DNA of 40,693 nucleotides from Verrucomicrobiota bacterium (GCA_021733945.1 JAIPJX010000028.1:1-40693), one strand, 5' to 3'; counted from the stretch's first letter, positions 8,594 to 19,824 are shown. Program-made: numbers and translations. The notes: generated from the letters alone by a model not told the origin.

Positions 8594-9493
8594 TTAGCCA
8601 ATCACCACGTAGCGCAGATAGAGGTACATCAATGGCGCATTAAACAGCAGGCTGTCCATCAAGTCGAGCACCCCGCCAATGCCGGGAAACAACCGGCCGG
8701 AGTCCTTCACCCCGGCCTCCCGCTTGAGCACGGACTCCACCAGATCGCCGATCACCGCCGTTGATCCAAGCACCAAGCCAATCACCGCTGCATGGCCCAG
8801 GGTGAGATCCGGCAGTCTGCCCCGCGCCAACCACGCGAACCCGATACTCACCAGTGTGGAGATCACCAGAGCCCCGGCAAATCCCTCCCAGGTTTTACCC
8901 GGGCTGATCCGCGGGATCATCTTGTGTCGTCCAAAAAGCGATCCGGTGACGTAGGCGCCCAGGTCGCTGAACTTGGTCGCAAAAACGAACAGAAGCAAAT
9001 AGTAGGAACCCTGAACGTTTGGGAAAAAATAGATCTTCTGAATGTAGTTCAGGAGCCAGGGAACATACAGCACGCCAAACAGGGTGACCCCGATCGCCGT
9101 CATCCCGTCCCGCGCGGTGATACTCAGAAAGCGCCACAGACAGAGGCCAATCAGCAGCAGGGTCAAAACCAGACCTTCCATTTCCCCCACATGAGCCTGC
9201 CAACGCGCACCTCCCAGGCCCGAGAGTCCAACGTTGGTTGTCACCGCCAGAAGCACCCCGCCCCATACCCCCCAGCGGGCAAAGGACGCGGACACCCGGC
9301 TTCCGCACAGCGCATAAAACTCGGAAAGCCCCAATCCGGCGATCGCGAGCATCATCAGGAAAAAAACACCGTCTGAAATCAGTTTGTTCCCGGACAACAC
9401 CGATCCCAGCACAACCACCCAAAGCAACACCGAACTGAAGGAACGGCGCAGGAAAACGGTCGTTTTGGATGGCTTCGCCGGTGTTTCAGTCAT
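8594..9493 (-). CDS. cdsA: Phosphatidate cytidylyltransferase
   Basis: This 299-residue integral membrane enzyme makes CDP-diacylglycerol from phosphatidate and CTP, the branch point of phospholipid synthesis. About eight hydrophobic segments are visible. The CdsA C-terminal signature is recognisable as SVLKREAGVKDSGRLFPG followed by IGGVLDLMDSLLF. The usual GHGG-x-LDR-x-D appears here as GIGG-VLDLMD: the His and Arg are replaced, while the Lys-Asp and final Asp are kept. The KTWEGFAGA motif upstream (PGKTWEGFAG) is also typical. It lies between uppS and dxr in the conserved uppS-cdsA-dxr order. Confidence 0.93.
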   Translation of the reverse strand: MTETPAKPSKTTVFLRRSFSSVLLWVVVLGSVLSGNKLISDGVFFLMMLAIAGLGLSEFYALCGSRVSASFARWGVWGGVLLAVTTNVGLSGLGGARWQAHVGEMEGLVLTLLLIGLCLWRFLSITARDGMTAIGVTLFGVLYVPWLLNYIQKIYFFPNVQGSYYLLLFVFATKFSDLGAYVTGSLFGRHKMIPRISPGKTWEGFAGALVISTLVSIGFAWLARGRLPDLTLGHAAVIGLVLGSTAVIGDLVESVLKREAGVKDSGRLFPGIGGVLDLMDSLLFNAPLMYLYLRYVVIG

Positions 9494-9553
9494 CAGATGC
9501 GTGTTCCGAACAGCGTGTTCCCGGAGGGAACAGGCTCTCCATCGGGTTTTTCC

Positions 9554-10291
9554 CTAAAGTCGCCCAAAGCGTCGATGGCGTCGTGCATACTCTTCGAGAG
9601 CTTCAAAAAACTGGGGTCTTCGGAAATCCGGCCACAACGTGGAGGTGACGACAAACTCGGCATACGAAATCTGCCAGAGCAGGAAATTGCTCACCCGCAT
9701 CTCACCGCTCGTTCGGATTACCAGATCCGGGTCCGGACAATTCCGCGTGTACAGATTTTGCGAGACGACCTTTTCGTCGATCTCGGCTGGTTCCAGGACT
9801 CCCTCCTTGACCTTGGATGCAATGTTCCGAACCGCTTCGACGATCTCTGTGCGGCTCCCGTAGCTCAGGGCCAGAACCAGGGTCATGCCGTGGTTGCGAG
9901 CCAGGGTGGCCTCCGTCTTGCGCAACTGGGTTTGCACCGCCTCGGGCAGGCGGTAGACCTGCCCGATCACCTCCAACCGAACATTGTTCCGATTCAACTC
10001 CGTGACCTCGGTTTTCAAAAAACGCGCCAGGTATTTCATCAGGGTATCCACCTCGTCCTTGGGGCGGCTCCAGTTCTCAACTGAAAACGCATACAGGGTG
10101 ACATACCGGATCCCAACTTCCCCGGCGGCCTTGAGCACCGCACGAACCGATTCCACACCGACGCGATGTCCCTCCACCCGGGGACGGTGTCGCTGCTTGG
10201 CCCAGCGCCCGTTGCCATCCATGATGATGGCGACATGGGCGGGCAGCACCGACTGCGCCTCCTGGCTTAATTGGGGAACCGACGTGCTCAT
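9554..10291 (-). CDS. uppS: Isoprenyl transferase (undecaprenyl diphosphate synthase)
   Basis: This cis-prenyltransferase condenses isopentenyl diphosphate units into the polyprenyl carrier for peptidoglycan. The signature is HVAIIMDGNGRWAKQR (catalytic Asp25), followed by GHRVGVESVR, TLYAFSVENWSRPKDEV and the C-terminal DPDLVIRTSGEMRVSNFLLW and YAEFVVTSTLWPDF blocks. The start is set at MSTSVPQ, giving 245 residues, a normal length. An upstream ATG at 10405 would add 38 residues without homology and would overlap purA. The gene begins 40 bp after purA ends. Confidence 0.96.
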   Translation of the reverse strand: MSTSVPQLSQEAQSVLPAHVAIIMDGNGRWAKQRHRPRVEGHRVGVESVRAVLKAAGEVGIRYVTLYAFSVENWSRPKDEVDTLMKYLARFLKTEVTELNRNNVRLEVIGQVYRLPEAVQTQLRKTEATLARNHGMTLVLALSYGSRTEIVEAVRNIASKVKEGVLEPAEIDEKVVSQNLYTRNCPDPDLVIRTSGEMRVSNFLLWQISYAEFVVTSTLWPDFRRPQFFEALEEYARRHRRFGRL

Positions 10292-10331
10292 GAGTGCAAA
10301 GCTTCCGCGGGGCTCGGCCTCCGACCCCGAA

Positions 10332-11624
<1,293 letters not shown>

Positions 11625-11626
11625 CT

Positions 11627-11653
11627 AAAAAACCCCGAACCGTAAATTCGGGG
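11627..11653 (-). terminator. Rho-independent terminator between kinase operon and purA
   Basis: On the minus strand CCCCGAA (11653-11647) pairs perfectly with TTCGGGG (11639-11633) over a 7-nt loop and is followed directly by TTTTTT (11632-11627). It begins 22 bp after the stop codon of the last kinase gene and ends 26 bp before the purA ATG. It is a textbook intrinsic terminator that could also act as an attenuator for purA. Confidence 0.88.
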
Positions 11654-11675
11654 TATCGGTATTTACCTTAAAAAC

Positions 11676-13232
11676 CTAATGAACGGCACCGACCGTGTCA
11701 ACGCTCGATTCCCCGGCTGTTGGATGTGCCGGATCGGGCCCTCCGCCGGTTGTTCCAAGGGCAGGCAGGTACACGGAAAAAGTGGTTCCCTTTCCCACTG
11801 TCGAGGAGATCCGGATGAACCCACCGTGGCTCCTGACAATCCCGAAGCTTGTCGAGAGCCCCAGGCCGGTTCCCTTCTCCGGTCCCTTCGTTGTGAAGAA
11901 GGGTTCAAAGATCCGTTCCAGAGCTTCGGGGGAGATCCCGGTTCCAGTGTCGCTGATTTGCCAGACAACGTGCCGCCCGGGTCTTGCGTGAGGTTCGGTT
12001 CCGACTTCGGACGGTTGCACGTCCACGTTTTCCGCGCGCAGACTCAGCACCCCGCCGTCTTCCATGGCGTCGCGGGCGTTGACGCACAGGTTGAGCAGCA
12101 CCTGGTGCATCTGGGTTGGATCCGCCCGAATCGGCTCCAGGTCTGCTGAAACATGGACCTGAAGTTTTATGCTGGAGGGAAATGTGCCCGTGATCATCCG
12201 CTCCATCTCCTTGAACAGGTGGCTTGAATGAACGGTTTGGCGCGACCCCTCGATCCCCTTGGCAAACGCCAGAAGGTGATTCACCATCTCAGATCCGCGC
12301 TCCGCGCTCGCTTCCATGGTATTCAGCATGGGTTCGTCCGGATGTTCATCACGCAACAATTCAATGCCCAGAAGAATCGGTGCCAGCGAATTGTTCAGAT
12401 CGTGAGCGATCCCGCTGGCAAGCGTGCCGATGCTCTCCAATCGCTGCGTGCGCAGCATGCGTTGCTCGATCCGCCTTTTTTCCGTGATGTCCGTGTTGAT
12501 CGCAAGGATTGCGCGGGCCGCCCCGCCACGATCCCTCAGCAGGGTCAAACGGCAGTCCACGAGAATTTCCCTGCCTCCTTTGGCCACATGGACCACTTCA
12601 CCCTGCCATTCCCCCCGGGTGGAGACGGTTCGCAGCCCTTCCGGTGGGAACGGCGCATCCGGTTCGTGCAGCAACCCGGAAGCCGCCTGGCCCAGGGCCT
12701 CCCCGGCTGTCCAGCCAAAGACCCGGGTGGCACCATGATTCCAGTAACTGATTCGATCCTGCAGGTCCCGGACAAAGATGGCGTCTCCCGCCTCATCCAG
12801 CCAGCGCGCCTGTTCCCGAATCCGCTCCTGTGCGTCCATGAGCCGGCGGTAGCGGTTCAGTCGGGTGATGGTGCGAACCCGGGCCCGCAGTTCCGCCTGG
12901 TTGAATGGTTTGCTGATAAAATCATCGGCACCCGCCTCGATGCCACTGAGTCTGGAATCCGCATCGTCCAGAGCGGTCAGCATCAGAATCGGCACCTCGC
13001 CGAGACGCGAATCGGCGCGCATGCGTCGGCACACCTCATATCCGTCCATGCCCGGCATCATCACATCGAGCAAAACCAGGTCGGGGGGCGTTTCCATCGC
13101 CCGATCGAGCGCTTCCGAGCCGGTTTCCGCCTCGTCCAGATCGTATTCGCCAGTGTCGAGAAACTCGATGAGCGTGTCACGATTCGCTTCAATATCGTCA
13201 ACAATCAAAATCCTGGGTCGTGTGTTCATCAA
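11676..13232 (-). CDS. Response regulator-PAS-histidine kinase (NtrB-like kinase core)
   Basis: This 518-residue soluble kinase begins with a receiver domain (residues ~7-125: acidic pair at 12-13, phosphoacceptor Asp56 in LVLLDVMMPGMDG, Lys108). A PAS/PAC domain follows (~140-252, ending INTDITEKRR), then a HisKA segment with His277 in LASGIAHDLNNSLAPI, and an HATPase_c domain with ISDTGTGI, FEPFFTTKG and GTGLGLST. The tail is a proline/serine-rich extension. It closely parallels the receiver-headed kinase at 17917-19818 but lacks that protein's C-terminal receiver. It begins 3 bp after the upstream hybrid kinase ends, which suggests the two proteins work as a pair. It has no membrane segment, so its input is probably phosphotransfer to the receiver plus a cytoplasmic PAS cue. 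Confidence 0.93.
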   Translation of the reverse strand: MMNTRPRILIVDDIEANRDTLIEFLDTGEYDLDEAETGSEALDRAMETPPDLVLLDVMMPGMDGYEVCRRMRADSRLGEVPILMLTALDDADSRLSGIEAGADDFISKPFNQAELRARVRTITRLNRYRRLMDAQERIREQARWLDEAGDAIFVRDLQDRISYWNHGATRVFGWTAGEALGQAASGLLHEPDAPFPPEGLRTVSTRGEWQGEVVHVAKGGREILVDCRLTLLRDRGGAARAILAINTDITEKRRIEQRMLRTQRLESIGTLASGIAHDLNNSLAPILLGIELLRDEHPDEPMLNTMEASAERGSEMVNHLLAFAKGIEGSRQTVHSSHLFKEMERMITGTFPSSIKLQVHVSADLEPIRADPTQMHQVLLNLCVNARDAMEDGGVLSLRAENVDVQPSEVGTEPHARPGRHVVWQISDTGTGISPEALERIFEPFFTTKGPEKGTGLGLSTSFGIVRSHGGFIRISSTVGKGTTFSVYLPALGTTGGGPDPAHPTAGESSVDTVGAVH

Positions 13233-13235
13233 AAG

Positions 13236-16200
13236 TCAGCGTGTGGGTTTCGTCTCGCTGTTTCCGTGCCTGCCATGGGTCAACCGTTCCACCCGGGCGA
13301 GCAGTTCCTTCAGACTCACCGGCTTGCTCATGTAGTCGGTGGCTCCGGCGTTCAGACATCGTTCGCGATCCCCGCGCATTGCCATTGCTGTGAGCGCAAC
13401 GATGGGGATCTCCTTCAAGGCTGGGTTTTCGCGGATCTTCCGGATTGCCTCGAGCCCGTCCATCACGGGCATTTGCACGTCCATGAGGATCAGGGCCGGT
13501 CGCAGTGTCCCGGTCATCCGCACAGCCGCGCGCCCATTCGCGGCGTATTCCAATCGATATCCCTTGTCCTCGAGATAACCTCCGACCGTCTGGATGTTTG
13601 CCTCGTTGTCCTCTGCCAGAAGAATCAGGGGGCCGGCGCCCCGCACGGGCTCCGGTTCGGGGGACTGCACGGCCGGCGCGGCGGGAACCCCAACGACCCG
13701 TCGCACGAGTTGGGCGAATTGTTCAAATCGGAAGGGTTTGCACAAATGTGCGGCCGCCCCGAGCTGGCGCGCCTTTTCGGGATTGTTGATGCCGGATACG
13801 ACCACCACGGGGATGTCGTGTGTCTGAGAATGTTTTTTCAATAGTCCGAGAACGTCCCATCCGTCCATCTTTGGCAAACGGATGTCCATCACGATCAGAT
13901 CGGGACGTTCGCGCACGGCGGCCTCGAGCACGTCCTCGCCCCTGGCGAGCAGAATGCCCCGGAGACCGAGCTGGTTGAGGTGGGAAAGGATTATTCCACC
14001 CACCTGACTGTCGTCTTCGACGACCACCGCCCGGACTGACGTCGGGGGTGCCACCGGTTTCCCGGCATCGCGCAACTGGCGCGCACGAGCGCGACGTTCC
14101 TGAAGTTTCCGTGTTTCCTCGCCAGCGCGAGAGGTTTTCTCCCCGGAAGAACCACCCGTTGAGATGCGACGTTGTTTTCCCCCGGGACCATCCTCGAAAG
14201 GGTCGGGTTGGCTTTGCCACAACGGAAGCGCCACGATGAAGCGACTGCCACGGCCAGGTTCGCTGTCCAAGGTCACCGTGCCCCCGTGCATGTGAGTCAA
14301 CCTCCTGACCAGAGCGAGCCCCAAGCCGCTGCCTTCCTGGGTGCGTGTGAGGCCCGAATCGATCTGGGTGAAGGCGGTGAACAACCTCTCCTGATCTTCG
14401 GTCGCGATGCCAATGCCCGTATCCCACACAGTAATGCGCACGCTTTCGTCGGGGCTCGCCGCTTCGAGCTTCAATCCGATGCGCCCCGACTCGGGAGTGA
14501 ATTTCACGGCGTTGGTCAGCAGGTTCACCAGGATCTGTTTGAGCCGCTTGGGGTCTGCTTCGATCACCCCGTCGAATTCGGGTTCAAACACCACGTCAAT
14601 TCGTTTCTTCTGGGCCAGGATCCTGACGAACCCAAGGCTCGACTGGCAGAGCTCCGGGAGGTTTACAGGTTCGGCGTGGAGTTTGAGTTTGCCGGCCTCG
14701 ATCTTGGAGAGGTCCAGAATGTCGTTGATCAAGGCCAGCAGATGAGCGCCACTGGATGAGATGGTGGTCAGGGACCGGGCCTGTCGCGGGGTCAGACTGC
14801 TGCGTCCTTCGAGAAGCGCCTCGCTCAGGCCCAATATCGCGTTGAGAGGCGTGCGCAACTCGTGGCTCATGTTGGCGAGGAATTCGTTCTTCATCCGGGA
14901 TGCCCGTTCCAACTGGGTGTTGGCCAGGGTGAGTTCCCGGGTGCGTTCGACCACACGTTCGGCCAGTTGGGAGCGCTCGGTCTCCAGATCCTGTTTGGCG
15001 GCTTTTTCTGCGGTGATGTCAAACACAGCCCCCACAAACCCGTTCACCGTTCCATCCGAACGCGTTAATTCGGCCGCCTTGGCGGCCACCCAGACCAGGG
15101 TGCCATCGGGTTGTTGAAACCGGTATTCCAGTCGAACCGGAGGCCCGCCCCGCGCCGCATCATGCCACTGATCCCGCGCCCGGGCACGGTCTTCGGGGTG
15201 TACCGCCGCCAACCAGCCATTGCCGAGGGCTTCCTCCCCCGAAATGCCCGCCAGAGCGCACCAGCGCTCATTCACATACGTGCAGGCGCCCTGGGTGTCC
15301 ATACGGTAAATCCCCACGGGAGCCACCCTTGCCAGGGAACTAAAGATATCAACGGATTCATGGAGCTGCTCCTGAACCAGCTTGATGGCAGTCACGTTCT
15401 CATGAGCCACCACCACTCGCGTCGGACCACTGCCAGGAAACCGGGTGACCCGACACAAAAACCAACGCTTCTCATGAGGCGCATGGCACGGGTACTCCTG
15501 AGTGAAGGTTTCCAGTTCCCCCCGCAGCACGGCGCGGATGCCCCTGGCTACGCTCGCGGCTTCGCAGCTGAACTCTCCCGTGGCGCGGTCGCAGATGTCC
15601 AGATAGTTGGCTCCTTCGGCGAGGCAACCTGCCCCCCCGGAATTGAGGCGCGAGAATTCCCTCCAGGATCGGTTGGCGCCAATGATGGTTCCCTGGGAAT
15701 CCAGCACGGACACATGCGCGCCCAGAGCGTCGAGTGCCGCCTTGGCAAATTGCTGGCTGTCACGCAGCTGCGCTTCGGCGTTTTTCCGATCGGTGATGTC
15801 CCGGGCCAGACCCGCGACCCGGAAAATTTCACCGGCCGTGTTCCGGACCGGGAAAGCACGGTCCTGAATCCAACGGAGCGATCCGTCCGGCCGGACGATC
15901 CGGTATTCCAGATGATAGGTTCCCGGGTTTTCCTTCGCACGCGACTCTTGAACAAAACGTTCCCGATCCTCCTCGTGGATGGACACAATCCACTGGGTCG
16001 GGGTATTGATCAACGAAGCGCAGGTGCGTGCCCACAGGCTTTCATAAGCTGGGGAAACATATATGAACCGGCCACTTGCAGCGTCGGTCATCCAGAACAC
16101 CTCGTTGATGTTTTCGGCCAACTGCCGCAGGCGTTCCTCGTTTTCCTGCAGTCGGGATTCCATCCTCCTGCGACGATGTTCCCCGTCCGAGCGCTTCATC

Positions 16201-16549
16201 ACGCGATCGATCACGAGCGGCAAGCGCTCCAAGTCGACCTTGAGCACGTAGTCGACCGCACCCAGTTGAAAACACTCACTGACCCAGGCGGGTTCGAGGG
16301 ATTCAGCCAACGCAATGGAGGGAACACCGGGCAGGTGCTGTCGCGCAATCCGGAGGGATGCCACACCGGGAAGTCCGGGGAGATTCAGGCCGCAGAGCAC
16401 AAGATCAAACCCCGACGCACCCAGCGCCTCGTCCATTTGGGCGCCAGTACCCGCGCGAACCACTTCGGTCCCCCCCCCGTGGATCCGATCAAGGCCTCAA
16501 TCGCATCGGATTTGGAGGAACTCTCTTCAATTAGAAGAATTCGTGTCAT
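13236..16549 (-). CDS. Hybrid histidine kinase, pseudo-REC-PAS3-HisKA-HATPase-REC-REC, frameshifted near N-terminus
   Basis: The intact frame 13236-16463 encodes 1075 residues: the rest of a receiver-like domain, three PAS domains, HisKA (NMSHELRTPLNAILGLSEAL), HATPase_c (WDTGIGIA, GSGLGLAL), and two receivers with phosphoacceptors in LIVMDIRLPKMDG and LILMDVQMPVMDG. The receiver's true beginning (ATG at 16549, MTRILLIEES) lies in another frame. A run of nine C (plus strand, 16470-16478) separates the two, and ten G on the minus strand would fuse them in frame. In the fused protein the phosphoacceptor position is Gly54 (LVLCGLNLPG) where the paralogue at 19825-22266 has Asp56. A GTG at 16463 may be the working start if the frameshift is real. 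The product pairs with the kinase 3 bp downstream. Confidence 0.85.
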
Positions 16550-16645
16550 GTCGGATCGGTCATGGAATTTCGCTGGACCCAAATTCCGCAGGAATGCGGA
16601 GCTCAACTTCAACGCCCTCCAATGAAGCCTAAAAACACCCCGACA

Positions 16646-17884
16646 TCAACCACAGACCAGAACATTCTGATCGACCGGACGCGATCGGCTGATCACCAGC
16701 AGGCGGGCGACGGTTGCTTCCGTGATCAGGCGCCCCCTGGGCAGCAACACCACCCCGCTGGCGTTTCGCAAATCCCGGGCGAGCACCACACCCGCCCGAA
16801 GCTCGGTCAAAAGAATCTCCCGCTCGCCAGTCGGCAAATTGGCCGTGGGCACCGCCTTGGCGACGGCCTCGACGGCCTCCTGATCGAACAAACTCCCGGC
16901 GTGCAGCCAGAGCTCGGACAACACCTGATCCGCCGGTTCATAGCGACTGCAGTAGAAATGAGCCGCCGCGAGCAGGCACGATGCGATCGGGATTTTATCC
17001 CCCACCAATCCGTCCGGATACCCGCTGCCATCCCAGTATTCGTGATGGGAGCGGATGATTTCGCGCAGCCCCCTGTAGTTGGGCCAGGCTTTAAGGAACT
17101 GACCGGACTGTTCGGGATGTTCGCTGATCAGGGACCATTCCTCGGGGCGAAGGGTGTTCGGATCACGCAACCAGCGTCTCACCACGGAATGGCTGATGCC
17201 TACCATCGAGATGTCGCAAAGGGCGGCTGCACGGACCAGATTCCCGGTTTCATCGGACGAAAGCCCCGAGGTCCGGCCAATTTCGCGGCACAGAGCCACC
17301 ATTCGGCGGGCCACACTCCCGAGGTTCGGATGATAGAGGCTGAGCATCCGCAAAAAAACCTCCAGGTCCGCAAACTCACCGCCCAGAGCCTCGGTCGGAT
17401 CGCCCAGAACCATCGAGTCGGGTGCGCCCGGGTTGGAGATGGTCTCCTCAATGGATCTGATCTCGGCCTGGTCTGCATCGCTGAGCCGGGCAACTGAGAT
17501 TTGTTTGAGGATGGCCTCCCGCTTTTTCAGCTGCGCTTGAATCGCGATCAAGAGCGACTGCACGGTGAAGGGCTTGGCCATGTAGTCGTCGGCACCCAGT
17601 TCCATGCCCATGCGACGGCCGTTTTCGTCCGGTGCCCCGGTCATCAGGATGAACGGAATCGTGGCCGTTGCGGGTTCAAACCGGATGGCGGACAGGGCGG
17701 CATAACCGTCGAAACTCCCCATTTGAACGTCACCCAGAATGACATCCGGCAGATGCTCCCGAGCCAGGCTTACACCGGCCCGCCCGTTCTCGGCCTGGAT
17801 CGATTCGAACGCGTGTTTCTTCAACGCCCGGGCGACGATCTCACGCAGGGAGGCGTCGTCATCAATGATCAGGATTTTTTTCAC
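16646..17884 (-). CDS. Response regulator with degenerate HD-GYP domain
   Basis: This 412-residue protein has an N-terminal receiver (Asp52 in VILGDVQMGSFDG, Lys104) and a C-terminal HD-GYP domain, a family that hydrolyses cyclic di-GMP. The HHEYWDGSGYPDGL motif (about 280-293) and the EHP motif (His256) are intact. The HD pair, however, is Cys223-Asp224 (AALCDISMVGI instead of LHDIGKIGI), and the usual distal Asp is His309 (LLAAAHFY). Two metal-ligand positions and the lysine of HDIGK are therefore altered, so catalysis may be lost or changed and the domain may instead bind c-di-GMP or a partner. About 50 C-terminal residues (GVVLARDLRNASGVVLLPRG) resemble the extra segment found in RpfG-type proteins. 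It lies between the two hybrid-kinase modules. Confidence 0.88.
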   Translation of the reverse strand: MKKILIIDDDASLREIVARALKKHAFESIQAENGRAGVSLAREHLPDVILGDVQMGSFDGYAALSAIRFEPATATIPFILMTGAPDENGRRMGMELGADDYMAKPFTVQSLLIAIQAQLKKREAILKQISVARLSDADQAEIRSIEETISNPGAPDSMVLGDPTEALGGEFADLEVFLRMLSLYHPNLGSVARRMVALCREIGRTSGLSSDETGNLVRAAALCDISMVGISHSVVRRWLRDPNTLRPEEWSLISEHPEQSGQFLKAWPNYRGLREIIRSHHEYWDGSGYPDGLVGDKIPIASCLLAAAHFYCSRYEPADQVLSELWLHAGSLFDQEAVEAVAKAVPTANLPTGEREILLTELRAGVVLARDLRNASGVVLLPRGRLITEATVARLLVISRSRPVDQNVLVCG

Positions 17885-17916
17885 GAAGCAATGTCCCGGC
17901 TGCTGTGTTGCCCCAT

Positions 17917-19818
17917 CTACCCGGAGGTCAAGACGCTCTTCAACGTCCCGATCAGCGTCTCCCGGGTGAAGGGTTTGGCGAGGAGCGCATGCACACCCGA
18001 TTCCATGAAGGAGAGTCGCTCCGGCTCCTCCATGCGCCCACTGGCAACAATGATCGAGACCCGGGGTAGTTTTTGTTTGAGGATTCGCACAAAACTGAGG
18101 CCATCCATTTGTGGCATGTTCTGGTCGGTGATGATGGCACGCAGCGCTGGTCCGTGCTTCCGCACCTCCAACAGCGCCTCGGTGCCGTTGGAGGCGGTGA
18201 TGACATTCCAGTTCAAATCCGCGAGAACCAGCCGGGTCATTTGCCGGACTGTGGGTTCATCGTCCACCACCAGGATCAACTCTCCACTGCCGCGATAGGT
18301 TGTCTCGCTCCGGACCGCGGGGGCTGCCGCTCCCGCATCCGGACCAGCGGCCGGCAGGTAGATCGAGAATGTCGAGCCGACACCCTGAACCGACGAAACC
18401 CTGAGGAACCCGTCATGGCCCTTGACGATTCCAAACGCGGTGGAGAGTCCCAGGCCGGTGCCTTGATCCGGACCCTTTGTGCTGAAGAACGGCTCAAAGA
18501 TTCGCTCCAGGTTTTCCGGAGCAATGCCCGACCCCGTATCGGTGATCCGCCACACCACGTAGGGCCCCGGCTCTGCATCGGCACCCAGGTCGGGGTGATC
18601 CCCGGTCAACACCGTGTTTTCCGCCTCCAGGGTCAACGTGCCTCCCTCGGGCATGGCGTCGCGGGCATTGATGCAGAGATTCAGCAGGACCTGATGCATC
18701 TGCGTCGCATCGCCCCGAATGGTCTGAAGGTTCGCAGGGTAATTCTTCTCCAACTCGATGCTCTTGGGGAATGTGCCCCGAATTGTTTTTTCGATTTCGT
18801 TGAGCAGGATCTGGGGCTGAATCAAGAGACGCGATCCTTCGACCCCCTTCGCAAACCCCAACAGCTGCCTCACCATGTCCGCCCCACGCTCGGCGCTGGT
18901 TTCCATGGTCGCCAGCATCGGCTCGTCAGGATACTCATCGCGCAACACCTCCAACCCCATGAGAATGGGAGCCAGCGAATTGTTCAGATCGTGGGCAATC
19001 CCGCTGGCCAGAGCGCCGATGCTCTCCAGGCGCTGGGTGCGGAGCATCAGTTTTTCAACTCGTTTGGTTTCGGTGACATCCGTGTTGATGGAGAGGAATC
19101 CCGCCAACGCCTGAGACTCATCCGGCAGCACCGTCATGCGTCCCGCCACAACCACCTCGCGCCCGGCATTGGTCATGTGGGTTAATTCTCCGCGCCATTC
19201 CCCCTTCTCGCGGGTGGCCGCCCGGGACGCTTCGAGGTGCGCAGCGTCGGAGCCCGAGAGAATTTCATGCACGGGCTTCCCGAAAACTTCCTCCCGTGTC
19301 CAACCAAACAGCCGGGTGGCACCCTCGTTCCAGTAAATAATCCGCGCTTCGGAATCGCACGCGTAGATGGCGTCCCTGGCCTCGTCGAGCCAGCGGGCCT
19401 GTTCCCGCACCTGTTTCTGGGTGTCAACCAGGCGGCGGTATCGGTTGAGCCGGGTGATCGTGCGGACCCGGGCACGGAGTTCGGCCCGATTGAAGGGTTT
19501 GCTGATAAAATCGTCAGCTCCGGCATCCAGTCCCGCGATCCGGGAGGGTTGATCGTCCATAGCGGTGACCATGACCACGGGGACCTCGCCCAGTTGAGGA
19601 GCCGCCCGGAGTCGCCGGCAGACTTCGTATCCGTCCATCCCGGGCATCATGACATCCAGGAGGATCAAATCGGGAAGTTTTTCCCCGGCGATTCGAAGGG
19701 CTTCCGGGCCGTTGCGCGCCTCAAGCAGTTCGTAACCGCCGGGTTCGAGCAACTGCAGAAGCGTTTCCCGGTTGGCTTCAACGTCATCGACGATGAGAAT
19801 GATGGGGCTGGACCTCAT
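17917..19818 (-). CDS. REC-PAS-histidine kinase-REC hybrid sensor
   Basis: This 633-residue protein has a receiver (Asp55 in LILLDVMMPGMDG, Lys107), a PAS/PAC domain (~145-255), a HisKA segment with His276 in LASGIAHDLNNSLAPI, an HATPase_c domain (ITDTGSGI, FEPFFSTKG, GTGLGLST) and a second receiver (~515-630, AIITDQNMPQMDG, LLAKPFT). The first ~500 residues align by eye along their whole length with the kinase at 11676-13232, so the two are paralogues. The C-terminal receiver is the main difference. It starts 6 bp after the upstream hybrid kinase stops. There is no transmembrane segment and no DNA-binding domain. Confidence 0.93.
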   Translation of the reverse strand: MRSSPIILIVDDVEANRETLLQLLEPGGYELLEARNGPEALRIAGEKLPDLILLDVMMPGMDGYEVCRRLRAAPQLGEVPVVMVTAMDDQPSRIAGLDAGADDFISKPFNRAELRARVRTITRLNRYRRLVDTQKQVREQARWLDEARDAIYACDSEARIIYWNEGATRLFGWTREEVFGKPVHEILSGSDAAHLEASRAATREKGEWRGELTHMTNAGREVVVAGRMTVLPDESQALAGFLSINTDVTETKRVEKLMLRTQRLESIGALASGIAHDLNNSLAPILMGLEVLRDEYPDEPMLATMETSAERGADMVRQLLGFAKGVEGSRLLIQPQILLNEIEKTIRGTFPKSIELEKNYPANLQTIRGDATQMHQVLLNLCINARDAMPEGGTLTLEAENTVLTGDHPDLGADAEPGPYVVWRITDTGSGIAPENLERIFEPFFSTKGPDQGTGLGLSTAFGIVKGHDGFLRVSSVQGVGSTFSIYLPAAGPDAGAAAPAVRSETTYRGSGELILVVDDEPTVRQMTRLVLADLNWNVITASNGTEALLEVRKHGPALRAIITDQNMPQMDGLSFVRILKQKLPRVSIIVASGRMEEPERLSFMESGVHALLAKPFTRETLIGTLKSVLTSG

Positions 19819-19824
19819 GGGATA

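Noticed and set aside
12228-13844. 538-codon plus-strand ORF
   Set aside because: It is antisense to two kinase genes with well-defined domains; long open antisense frames are expected at this GC content.
15111-16625. 504-codon plus-strand ORF
   Set aside because: It is antisense to the hybrid kinase; composition and absence of motifs indicate a shadow frame.
16560-16640. Hairpin CCGCA-GGAA-TGCGG between kinase and HD-GYP genes
   Set aside because: The stem is only 5 bp with no T-tract, so it is not a terminator.
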